NCBI GenBank assembly: GCA_016458225.1
Contig: JAEMGR010000017.1
Span: forward strand, 62,001-126,000
Origin: Myxococcaceae bacterium JPH2
Lineage (GTDB): Bacteria > Myxococcota > Myxococcia > Myxococcales > Myxococcaceae
Direction: 5' to 3'
DNA length: 64,000 nucleotides
Of the stretch, positions 24,717 to 31,879 are shown one piece after another. The position numbers and the translations under genes are program-made. A model generated the notes under the pieces. It had not been told where the DNA came from. It made no database searches and saw only the letters and a program-made list of their open reading frames with translations. Position 1 is the first letter of the stretch. The number at the start of each line of letters is the position of its first letter.

Positions 24717-26306
24717 TCACAGCCCTCGGGACAGGACGGTGTCCCGCTGCCCGAGGTGGTCGTCCGAGTGGGGATAGTCGAGCGTGAAGTGCAGGCCGCG
24801 GCTCTCCTTGCGGCGGCTGGCGCAGTCGACGATGAGGTGCGCCACCTCGGCGATGTTGCGCAGCTCGATGACGTCGCGGGTGACCTTGAAGCGCCAGTAG
24901 TAGTCGCGAATCTCCTCGCGCAAGAGCTCCAGGCGGCGGCGGGCGCGCATGAGCCGCTTGTCCGTGCGAACGATGCCGACGTAGTTCCACATCAGCCGGC
25001 GAATCTCGTCCCAGTTGTGGCTCACCACGACGCTCTCGTCCGAGTCCACCGCGCTGCCCGAGTCCCAGGGCGGCGGCTCCTCCTTCGGGTGGGGCAGGGT
25101 GGCGAGCTCTTCCGACGCGGCCACTACCGCGCGGTGGCCGAACACCAGGCCCTCCAGCAGCGAGTTGGACGCGAGGCGGTTGGCGCCGTGCAGGCCCGTG
25201 CTGGCCACCTCGCCCACGGCATACAGCCCCGGCACCGAGGTGCGCCCGCTCAAGTCCGTCACCACGCCACCGCACTGATAGTGGGCCGCGGGCACGACGG
25301 GAATGGGCTGCGAGGCCATGTCGATGTTGAAGGCCTTGCACGTGGCGTAGATGTTGGGGAAGCGCTCGGTGAGGAACGCCCGTCCCAGGTGCGTCATGTC
25401 CAGGTAGACGCACTCATCGCCGGTGCGCTTGAGCTCCGCGTCGATGGCGCGCGCCACCACGTCACGCGGGGCGAGCGCGCCCATGGCGTGGTAGCGCTCC
25501 ATGAACGTCTGGCCGCCCTTGAGGCGCAGCTTGCCGCCCTCGCCGCGCAGGGCCTCGCTGATGAGGAAGCTCTTGGCCTCGGGGTGGTACAGGCAGGTGG
25601 GGTGGAACTGGTAGAACTCCATGTTCGCCACCTGCGCCCCGGCCCGGTACGCCATGGCCACGCCGTCGCCCGTCGCCACGTCCGGGTTCGTCGTGTACAG
25701 GTACACCTTGCCGGCGCCGCCCGTGGCCAGCACCGTCACGCGCGCCAGGAAGCGCTCGATGCCGCCGCCCTCCAGGAGCGCGTACACGCCCAGGCAGCGG
25801 CTTCGCCCATGGGACGACGCGCGCGCGTCCAGGATGAGGTCGATGGCCGCCGTGTGGGGGAAGAACGTGATGTTGGGCTGCTCGTCGCACGCGGCCAGGA
25901 GGGCGCGCTCCACCTCGCGGCCGGTGATGTCCCCCGAGTGGATGATGCGCCGGGCGGAGTGGCCGCCCTCGCGGGTGAGGTCGAACTCGCCGCCCGCGTG
26001 CCGGTTGAACTCCGCGCCGAGCGCCACCAGCTCCTTCACCCGGTCCGGCCCCTCGCGCACCGTCACCTCCACGGCATCGCGGTGGCAGAGGCCGGCGCCG
26101 GCCACGAGCGTGTCCTCGATGTGCGCGTCGAACGAGTCCGACGGCGCGAGCACGCTCGCGATGCCTCCCTGGGCGTAGGCCGTGTTGCCCTCGCCGCGCG
26201 CCCGCTTGGTGAGCACCGCGACCGTCCCATGCCGGGCCGCCTGCAGGGCGAACGAGAGTCCAGCAACACCACCACCCAGGACCAGGAAGTCGAAGCGATG
26301 AGGCAT
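24717..26306 (-). CDS. nadB: L-aspartate oxidase
   Basis: 529 residues, close to the usual NadB length. It oxidises L-aspartate to iminoaspartate, the first step of de novo NAD synthesis, using FAD. The FAD-binding N-terminus (FLVLGGGVAGLSFALQAA), NTAYAQGGIA, the substrate region EGGHSARRIIHSGD, a second FAD motif (VLATGGAGKVYLYTTNPD) and AVGEVASTGLHGANRLASNS are all clear, as is the C-terminal helical domain. The ATG at 26306 is chosen because the Rossmann strand starts five residues later. The open frame continues upstream into the next divergent gene, but that part is non-coding. No nadA or nadC is adjacent. Confidence 0.94.
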   Translation of the reverse strand: MPHRFDFLVLGGGVAGLSFALQAARHGTVAVLTKRARGEGNTAYAQGGIASVLAPSDSFDAHIEDTLVAGAGLCHRDAVEVTVREGPDRVKELVALGAEFNRHAGGEFDLTREGGHSARRIIHSGDITGREVERALLAACDEQPNITFFPHTAAIDLILDARASSHGRSRCLGVYALLEGGGIERFLARVTVLATGGAGKVYLYTTNPDVATGDGVAMAYRAGAQVANMEFYQFHPTCLYHPEAKSFLISEALRGEGGKLRLKGGQTFMERYHAMGALAPRDVVARAIDAELKRTGDECVYLDMTHLGRAFLTERFPNIYATCKAFNIDMASQPIPVVPAAHYQCGGVVTDLSGRTSVPGLYAVGEVASTGLHGANRLASNSLLEGLVFGHRAVVAASEELATLPHPKEEPPPWDSGSAVDSDESVVVSHNWDEIRRLMWNYVGIVRTDKRLMRARRRLELLREEIRDYYWRFKVTRDVIELRNIAEVAHLIVDCASRRKESRGLHFTLDYPHSDDHLGQRDTVLSRGL

Positions 26307-26393
26307 GGACGACAGCCTTAATGGTGGTAAGTGCTGGAAACAAGGCGTTTTCTTGAGGACTTTCCGGCCCTTGTCTAAGGTTCGGGCGCTGCC

Positions 26394-27080
26394 ATGCGTG
26401 CCATCCCCGCGCTCATCGCCATGGTCCTCTTCGTCGCGCCTGTCGCGTCGGGGGCGGAGTCCATCTACCGCTACGTCGAGAAGGACGGGACCATCGTCTA
26501 CACGAACGTCCCGCCCGCCAGTGGGCGCAAGGCTCGGCGGATGCAGGGCTCGTTCGCGCCCGCACCCTCCAAGAGCGCGCCGGTGCAGGCCCGGTCGAAG
26601 GCCCCGCCGGAGTTGGATCCGCACATCGCCGCGGCGGCCCTGCGCTATCGCATCCCCACGGCGCTGGTGCGCGCCATCATGCACACCGAGAGCAACTACA
26701 ACCCGAACGCGCTGAGTTCCAAGGGCGCCAGCGGGTTGATGCAGCTCATGCCGGCGACCGCGTCGGACATGTACGTGAAGGACATCTTCGACTCGAAGGA
26801 CAACATCGAGGGCGGCGTGCGCTACCTGCGCGTGCTCGCCAACATGTTCGACGGGGACATGGTGAAGATGATTGCCGCGTACAACGCGGGGCCGGACGCC
26901 GTGCGCAAGTATGGCGGGAAGGTGCCCCCGTACACCGAGACGCAGGAGTACGTGCGCAAGGTGCTCCAGCTCTATTACCACTACAAGGAGCGCGAGCGGC
27001 CCGCCCAGGCCGGGGGCCGCGAGCTCACACCCGAGAATGACGACGCGCGCGAAGGGACGGGGGGAGACGAGCCCCGCTGA
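26394..27080 (+). CDS. lytic transglycosylase with DUF4124-like N-terminus
   Basis: 228 residues. A signal peptide (LIAMVLFVAPVASGAES) leads into a short DUF4124-like strand motif (YRYVEKDGTIVYTNVPP), then a soluble lytic transglycosylase (SLT) domain. The catalytic Glu lies in MHTESNYNP (Glu99), with SSKGASGLMQLMPATA and AAYNAGPDAV conserved. It should cleave peptidoglycan glycan strands non-hydrolytically in the periplasm. The last 44 bases appear to overlap the following TPR/AIM24 gene in a different frame. It is divergent from nadB with an 87-base spacer. Confidence 0.9.
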   Translation: MRAIPALIAMVLFVAPVASGAESIYRYVEKDGTIVYTNVPPASGRKARRMQGSFAPAPSKSAPVQARSKAPPELDPHIAAAALRYRIPTALVRAIMHTESNYNPNALSSKGASGLMQLMPATASDMYVKDIFDSKDNIEGGVRYLRVLANMFDGDMVKMIAAYNAGPDAVRKYGGKVPPYTETQEYVRKVLQLYYHYKERERPAQAGGRELTPENDDAREGTGGDEPR

Positions 27081-28626
27081 AGACGAGTTCCTCCAGCAGA
27101 TGCACCGAGGGGGCGAGCTGCTCGCCGCCAACAAGGTCATCGAGGCGAAGGCGTTCCTGGAGCGGGCCCACCAGCTCCAGCCCCGCAACGAGAAGGCGCA
27201 GAACCTGCTGGGCCTGACGTACTTCAAGCTGGGCCTGTTCGACCGCGCGGCCGAGCTTTACGAAATGCTCGTGCGCGACAACCCGGTGGACCCCACGCTC
27301 AGGGTCAACCTGGGCCTCGTGTACCTGAAGACGAACGCGCTCCAGCGCGCCGCGCGCGAGTTCGAGACCGCGACGGACCTGGCGCCGGACCACCAGAAGG
27401 CCCACAACTACATGGGCCTGACGCTCGCGCAGATGGGCGAGTACGGCCGCGCCCGCGAGCACTTCCTCCTGTCCGGCAGCGACGCCATGGCGGAGAAGAT
27501 GACGCGCGCCATCGCGGGCGAGGCCTATGCCCGCGCGCCCACCCCCGCGCCCACGCGCGCCCGTCCCACGCCCGCCCCCGTCGAGCCGCCGGCCCCCGCC
27601 CCGCGTGGCGCCTCGGGAGGAAGCGCGGGCGAGGGCGACTGGGGCGCCCAGTTCGGTCTGGACGAGCGGGCCTCCGCCAGCCCCGCCCCCGCCCCCGCCC
27701 CGGTGGAGGAGGAGATCCGCTTCGCCGAGGACGAGGGGCCCAGTGCCCTCGCGGAGACCGACAGTACGCAGGCCGAACCGGTGGACGACCTGGGGCCCGC
27801 CGAGGACATCTCGGTGGCCGATGACGAGCAGGGCCCGGACGTCACCTTCGAGGAGACCTCCGCGGCGCTCGGAGGGAGCCAGGCGCTTCCGCCGCCCGAG
27901 CCCCCCGTCGCGTCTCCGCCTGAGCCCCCCGTCGCGCCGCCGCCCGCGGTGGACGGCATGCCGCCCCCGGTTGTTCCGGGCCCGGCGATGGTCCTGGCCG
28001 AGCTGGCGCCTCAGGTCGCGCTGGAGGAGGGCGAGGCGGGGAACCCGTTCGTCCTCGGATCGCATGGGTTCTCCGTGCGGGTGGAAGGGGAGCTGCTGAC
28101 CCGACTGGAGGGGCTCATCGCCTGGCGGGGGACGCTTGCCTTCCAGCCGGAGGTGAAGCGCTTCCGCGGCCGGGCCACCGACAAGCCGTTTGGCGAGGGG
28201 CCGTCCCGGATGGTGCGCGCGAGCGGCCAGGGCGTCCTCTTCATCGAGCCCATGGCGCAGCGGGCGTTCCTCGCGGTGGACCTGGGCGAGGAGTCCGCCT
28301 ACTTCCGCGACGAGTGCGTGTTCGCCTTCGAGGAGCCGGTGATGTTCGAGAACGGGCGCGTCCCGTCGGACATCGCGCCGGACCTGGACCTGGTGCACCT
28401 GCGCGGGCAGGGCCGGGTGCTGCTGAGCCTGGGCGGGCCGCTGCGCTCGGTTCCCGTGCGGCAGGAGGCGGCGGTGGCGGTGCCCCTGTCGCACCTGGTG
28501 GGCTGGCAGGGCAACCTCACGCCGCGCATCGTGCCGCTGCTCAAGTCCCCGTCGGGGGAGACGCTGCGGACCGCGGTGGAGTTGAGCGGTGAAGGTTTTG
28601 CCCTCATCGCGCTCGGTGTTCGCTAG
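27037..28626 (+). CDS. TPR and AIM24-domain protein
   Basis: About 529 residues if it starts at ATG 27037, inside the 3' end of the transglycosylase gene; an internal ATG at 27100 (MHRGGELL) is the next choice. The N-terminus is a TPR block (KAQNLLGLTYFKLGLFDRAA, LRVNLGLVYLKTNALQRAAR, AHNYMGLTLAQMGEYGRAR). A long proline/acidic low-complexity linker follows (about 180-330), then an AIM24-like beta domain (FSVRVEGELLTRLEGLIAW onward). AIM24 domains occur in mitochondrial and bacterial proteins of ill-defined function. The overlapping placement suggests coupling to the transglycosylase. The exact start is uncertain. Confidence 0.78.
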   Translation: MTTRAKGRGETSPAEDEFLQQMHRGGELLAANKVIEAKAFLERAHQLQPRNEKAQNLLGLTYFKLGLFDRAAELYEMLVRDNPVDPTLRVNLGLVYLKTNALQRAAREFETATDLAPDHQKAHNYMGLTLAQMGEYGRAREHFLLSGSDAMAEKMTRAIAGEAYARAPTPAPTRARPTPAPVEPPAPAPRGASGGSAGEGDWGAQFGLDERASASPAPAPAPVEEEIRFAEDEGPSALAETDSTQAEPVDDLGPAEDISVADDEQGPDVTFEETSAALGGSQALPPPEPPVASPPEPPVAPPPAVDGMPPPVVPGPAMVLAELAPQVALEEGEAGNPFVLGSHGFSVRVEGELLTRLEGLIAWRGTLAFQPEVKRFRGRATDKPFGEGPSRMVRASGQGVLFIEPMAQRAFLAVDLGEESAYFRDECVFAFEEPVMFENGRVPSDIAPDLDLVHLRGQGRVLLSLGGPLRSVPVRQEAAVAVPLSHLVGWQGNLTPRIVPLLKSPSGETLRTAVELSGEGFALIALGVR

Positions 28627-28635
28627 AAGGCGCCC

Positions 28636-29322
28636 ATGGCCATAGACCGAGCGACCCGGAAGCAGCGCAGGGAAGAGCGGGCTCGGCGGCGCGCGGAGCG
28701 CCGTCCCAGCGTGCTGGTGCAGGAGTTCTGGAACCTGCCCAACATGCTCACCCTGGGGCGCATCCTCCTCATCCCGGTCTTCGTCTGGCTGACGTACGAC
28801 GCGGATCCGCTCCACTCGCTGGCCGCCGCCGCCGTGTTCGCCGTGGCCTCCATCACGGACGTGATTGATGGCTATCTGGCCCGCCGGTGGAACCTCATCA
28901 CCGTGGTCGGCAAGTTCATGGACCCCCTGGCGGACAAGCTCATCGCCATGGCGGCCCTGGTGATGATGGTCCGGCTGGGGCGCATCGCCGCCTGGGTCGT
29001 CATCGTCCTGCTGGCCCGCGAGTTCATCGTCAGCGGCCTGCGCACCATCGCGGCCAGCGAGGGCATGGTCATCGCGGCGGGGCAGGAGGGGAAGTGGAAG
29101 ACGTCCCTCCAACTGGTGGGCATCATTTCACTGTGCGTCCATTACGTGCACCCGTTGGACCTGGGGTTCCGCACGGTGCCTGTCGACTACAACCAGGTGG
29201 GGAAGGTGCTCGTGTATCTCTCGGGCGCGTTTTCACTCTGGAGCGCAGTCGTCTACTTCCGTGCGTTCCTCGCCATGCTCGCCCGCCGTGGCGGGGCGGC
29301 GGCGGATGCGAAAAGTGTTTGA
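28636..29322 (+). CDS. pgsA: CDP-diacylglycerol-glycerol-3-phosphate 3-phosphatidyltransferase
   Basis: 228 residues. A basic N-terminus (about 1-28) is followed by NLPNMLTLGRILLIPVF and a set of membrane helices. The CDP-alcohol phosphotransferase motif is complete: Asp75, Asp78, Gly79, Ala82-Arg83, Gly92, Asp96 and Asp100 (within SITDVIDGYLAR and GKFMDPLAD). PgsA makes phosphatidylglycerophosphate, precursor of phosphatidylglycerol and cardiolipin, at the inner membrane. The start follows the TPR/AIM24 stop by 9 bases. Its stop codon overlaps the -35 element of the tRNA-Gly promoter. Confidence 0.92.
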   Translation: MAIDRATRKQRREERARRRAERRPSVLVQEFWNLPNMLTLGRILLIPVFVWLTYDADPLHSLAAAAVFAVASITDVIDGYLARRWNLITVVGKFMDPLADKLIAMAALVMMVRLGRIAAWVVIVLLAREFIVSGLRTIAASEGMVIAAGQEGKWKTSLQLVGIISLCVHYVHPLDLGFRTVPVDYNQVGKVLVYLSGAFSLWSAVVYFRAFLAMLARRGGAAADAKSV

Positions 29323-29347
29323 CGTGTCGGAAGCAGCTCTGTATACC
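29319..29347 (+). promoter_or_regulatory. sigma-70-type promoter for tRNA-Gly
   Basis: TTGACG (29319-29324) and TATACC (29342-29347) are separated by exactly 17 bases, a close match to the housekeeping consensus and striking in such G+C-rich DNA. The -35 box overlaps the pgsA stop codon. Transcription would start near 29354, leaving a leader of about 55 bases before the tRNA. Confidence 0.72.
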
Positions 29348-29409
29348 CCATCTCACTTCCGGCGCGGCGCTGCCGAGCGGAAGCGGCGGGCAGCAAGGCA
29401 GTACCTGAT

Positions 29410-29484
29410 GCGGGAATAGCTCAGCGGTAGAGCATCGCCTTGCCAAGGCGAGGGTCGAGGGTTCAAATCCCTTTTCCCGCTCCA
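29410..29484 (+). tRNA. tRNA-Gly (anticodon GCC)
   Basis: A 75-base cloverleaf is readable. The 7-bp acceptor stem GCGGGAA/TTCCCGC is followed by T and an encoded CCA. The D-arm is GCTC-AGCGGTA-GAGC. The anticodon stem CGCCT/AGGCG closes the loop TGCCA region with anticodon GCC (29441-29443). The T-arm is GAGGG-TTCAAAT-CCCTT. The anticodon reads GGC and GGU glycine codons, GGC being abundant in this genome. It has its own promoter upstream and a terminator 7 bases downstream, so it is probably a single-gene unit. Confidence 0.96.
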
Positions 29485-29490
29485 AAAACG

Positions 29491-29526
29491 AAGGCCCCCT
29501 GGGAAACCAGGGGGCCTTTTTGTTTT
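29491..29526 (+). terminator. intrinsic terminator of tRNA-Gly
   Basis: A perfect 12-bp stem, AAGGCCCCCTGG (29491-29502) against CCAGGGGGCCTT (29507-29518), has a GAAA loop and is followed by TTTTGTTTT. This is the clearest Rho-independent terminator in the window. Confidence 0.92.
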
Positions 29527-29731
29527 CCGGGGGATGGGTCAACGCCGCGGGTCGGGCGAGCCTGTCTCTGAAATCAAAAGGTGTGGCAGGGAAGCGAAGC
29601 AGGCGACGCGGGGTTCGATGGCCTGCGTGGTCCCTGGGGAGACGGGCCGGTCCCCAGCGGGAAGGGCGAAGCGCGGGGTCCCCCTGTTGCCTCGCATCCT
29701 GGCTTCGCCCTGCTATATGAAGGCCGCTCTC

Positions 29732-30514
29732 ATGATCCGCCTCGTCCGTGAGCTGTACCAGTACCGGGGCCTGCTGCTCAGCCTCGTCCAGCGCGAGCTG
29801 AAGGCGCGCTACCGTGGCTCGTTCCTAGGGTTCTTGTGGACGTTCCTGAACCCCATGCTGCACATGATGGTGTACGCGCTGCTGTTCACCGTCGTGATGC
29901 GCAACAACACGCCCAACTACGCCTACTTCATGTTCGTGGGCCTGTTGCCGTGGATCTGGTTCAGCAGCTCCATTGGTGGAGGCGCCAGCGCCATCAGTGA
30001 CCGCCGGGACCTGATGACCAAGGTCCGCTTCCCGGCCCAGGTCCTGCCCACCACCGTGGTGGTCACCAACCTGTGCAACTACGTGCTGTCGCTGCCCCTC
30101 ATGTTCCTCATGGGGGCGCTCTACGGCCAGTGGCCCACCTGGCACATCATCGTCTTCCCCGTGGTGGTCATCATCCAGCTCTGCTTCACCACGGCGCTGA
30201 CGTACATCCTCGCCGCGGTGAACGTGACGTTCCGGGACCTCCAGCACATCGTCATGAACCTCATGACGCTGTGGTTCTTCGCCACGCCGGTGCTGTTCCA
30301 GCTCTCCACCATCCAGAACGAGCGGATGCGGATGCTGGTGGGCCTGGTCAACCCGATGTCCATCATCATCACGTCCTACCAGGCCATGTTCTACGAGCAC
30401 CGCCTGCCGGATGGTGAGCCCTTGTTGATCCTGGCCGTGTTCTCGGTCGCGCTCCTCTGGGCTTCTTCCTCCATCTTCGAAGCCCGCCGCGAGGAGTTCG
30501 CGGAGTCGATTTGA
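29732..30514 (+). CDS. wzm: O-antigen ABC exporter permease
   Basis: About 260 residues. The ATG at 29732 has GAAGG eight bases upstream; an in-frame ATG at 29717 lacks this. It is an ABC-2 type permease (RELKARYRGSFLGFLWTFLNP, six membrane segments, then PMSIIITSYQAMFY). Wzm/TagG-type permeases export completed polysaccharide on undecaprenyl diphosphate across the inner membrane. The gene overlaps or abuts the ATPase gene, and a giant glycosyltransferase follows. The trio matches wzm-wzt-wbgA (rfbABC) of M. xanthus, needed for O-antigen and gliding or development phenotypes there. About 200 bases between the tRNA terminator and this start show no clear element. Confidence 0.9.
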   Translation: MIRLVRELYQYRGLLLSLVQRELKARYRGSFLGFLWTFLNPMLHMMVYALLFTVVMRNNTPNYAYFMFVGLLPWIWFSSSIGGGASAISDRRDLMTKVRFPAQVLPTTVVVTNLCNYVLSLPLMFLMGALYGQWPTWHIIVFPVVVIIQLCFTTALTYILAAVNVTFRDLQHIVMNLMTLWFFATPVLFQLSTIQNERMRMLVGLVNPMSIIITSYQAMFYEHRLPDGEPLLILAVFSVALLWASSSIFEARREEFAESI

Positions 30515-30525
30515 GTCCCCCCGCC

Positions 30526-31848
30526 ATGCAGATGCCGCCATCCACGGACGCCATCGTTCTGCGCGATGTCGTCAAGAGCTTCAAGAAGCGCACCATCCGG
30601 GGCGAGTACACGACCTTCAAGTCCGAGTTGCTGCGGTGGCTGCGCGGCGAGCGGTTGCCCAAGGAGAAGGGGCTCATCACCGCGCTGCGCGGCATCAACC
30701 TCGTCATCCCCCGGGGGAAGACGGTCGGCATCATCGGCCGCAACGGCTCCGGGAAGAGCACGCTGCTCAAGCTCATCACCGGCATCTACGCCCCCACGTC
30801 CGGGGAGATGCAGATCAACGGTCGCATCTCCGCGCTGTTGGACCTGGGCGCGGGGTTCCATCCGGACTTCTCCGGCCGGGAGAACATCCTCATCAACGGC
30901 ATCATCCTGGGGATGTCTCGCGCGGAAGTGCGGGCGCGCATGGATGAGATCATCGCCTTCAGTGAGCTGGGCGAGTTCATCGACGAGCCGGTGCGCACCT
31001 ACTCCAGCGGCATGTACATGCGCCTGGCGTTCTCGGTGGCCACGCACGTGGATCCGGACATCCTCATCATCGACGAGATCCTCGCGGTGGGTGACGAGCA
31101 CTTCGCCAAGAAGAGCCTCGCGAAGATGACGGAGTTCAAGAAGCAGGGGAAAACCATCGTCCTGGTGACGCATGACCTGGGCACGGTGGATCGCTGGTGT
31201 GACCTGGTCGCGTGGATTGATGGCGGCTACATGCGCCGCGTGGGCCCCCCTGCGGAGATCACCCGGGAGTACAAGCAGGCCATCGCCCTGGCCGAGGCCC
31301 AGTCGGTGGTCTTCACGCCGCCCGCGCTGACCGAGGGTGGCGGTGCCCTGCCGCAGGTGAACCCGACGCCGGAGTCCGCTCCGGTGGCCGCGCCGTCGCC
31401 GGTGCGCATCACGGGCGTGTGCTGGAAGGGGGCGACTGGCGAACTCGTGGAGGCGCTGACGCCCGAGCAGGGCGCGGAAGTCTGCGTGGAGTACGCGGCG
31501 GACGCGGGCTGCGCGGATGCCGAGTTCGAGCTGTCGCTGCTGTCCGCGGATGGCCGCACGCTCTATGAGACGAGCACGCGGCTGGAGTCCGTGGCGCTGC
31601 CTCAGCACCTGCCGCCCGAGGGGCGCCTGCGCTTCGTGATGGAGCGGGTGGGGCTGCTCGCGGGCGAGTACGTGCTGCGCGTGACGGCGCGCAGCTCGGG
31701 CGCCACGGTGGTGGAGCGCCGCACGTTCCAGGTGACCGCGCCGCAGGTGGATCGCGGCGTGTTCCGGCCAGTGCATCGGTGGGTGGTGGAGGACGCGGCC
31801 GTGGCGAATCGCCCGGCCTCGACGCAGGCCAACAGCGTGGCCTCGTGA
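30526..31848 (+). CDS. wzt: O-antigen ABC exporter ATPase with C-terminal extension
   Basis: About 440 residues. The ATPase domain (1-260) has Walker A GRNGSGKST, signature YSSGMYMRLAFS, Walker B DILIIDEILAVGD and the H-loop VTHD. An approximately 170-residue extension (from about 265) contains beta strands typical of Wzt C-terminal carbohydrate-binding domains (VRITGVCWKGATGELVEAL; GRLRFVMERVGLLAGEYVLRV). Such domains recognise the finished O-antigen before export. ATG 30526 is preferred; a TTG overlapping the wzm stop is possible. It powers Wzm. The presence of the domain suggests the polymer carries a recognised terminal modification, consistent with the methyltransferase domain encoded downstream. 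Confidence 0.92.
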   Translation: MQMPPSTDAIVLRDVVKSFKKRTIRGEYTTFKSELLRWLRGERLPKEKGLITALRGINLVIPRGKTVGIIGRNGSGKSTLLKLITGIYAPTSGEMQINGRISALLDLGAGFHPDFSGRENILINGIILGMSRAEVRARMDEIIAFSELGEFIDEPVRTYSSGMYMRLAFSVATHVDPDILIIDEILAVGDEHFAKKSLAKMTEFKKQGKTIVLVTHDLGTVDRWCDLVAWIDGGYMRRVGPPAEITREYKQAIALAEAQSVVFTPPALTEGGGALPQVNPTPESAPVAAPSPVRITGVCWKGATGELVEALTPEQGAEVCVEYAADAGCADAEFELSLLSADGRTLYETSTRLESVALPQHLPPEGRLRFVMERVGLLAGEYVLRVTARSSGATVVERRTFQVTAPQVDRGVFRPVHRWVVEDAAVANRPASTQANSVAS

Positions 31849-31879
31849 GTCTGGGGCGGCCGTAGCAGGGGAGGGCGCG

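Noticed and set aside
24012-26321. A 769-codon plus-strand frame over rhomboid and nadB
   Set aside because: His/Arg/Ala-rich and motif-free; the minus strand encodes complete NadB and rhomboid proteins.
26307-27227. Upstream extension of the nadB frame by about 300 codons
   Set aside because: It is antisense to the signal peptide and SLT domain of the transglycosylase; the FAD-binding strand begins right after ATG 26306.
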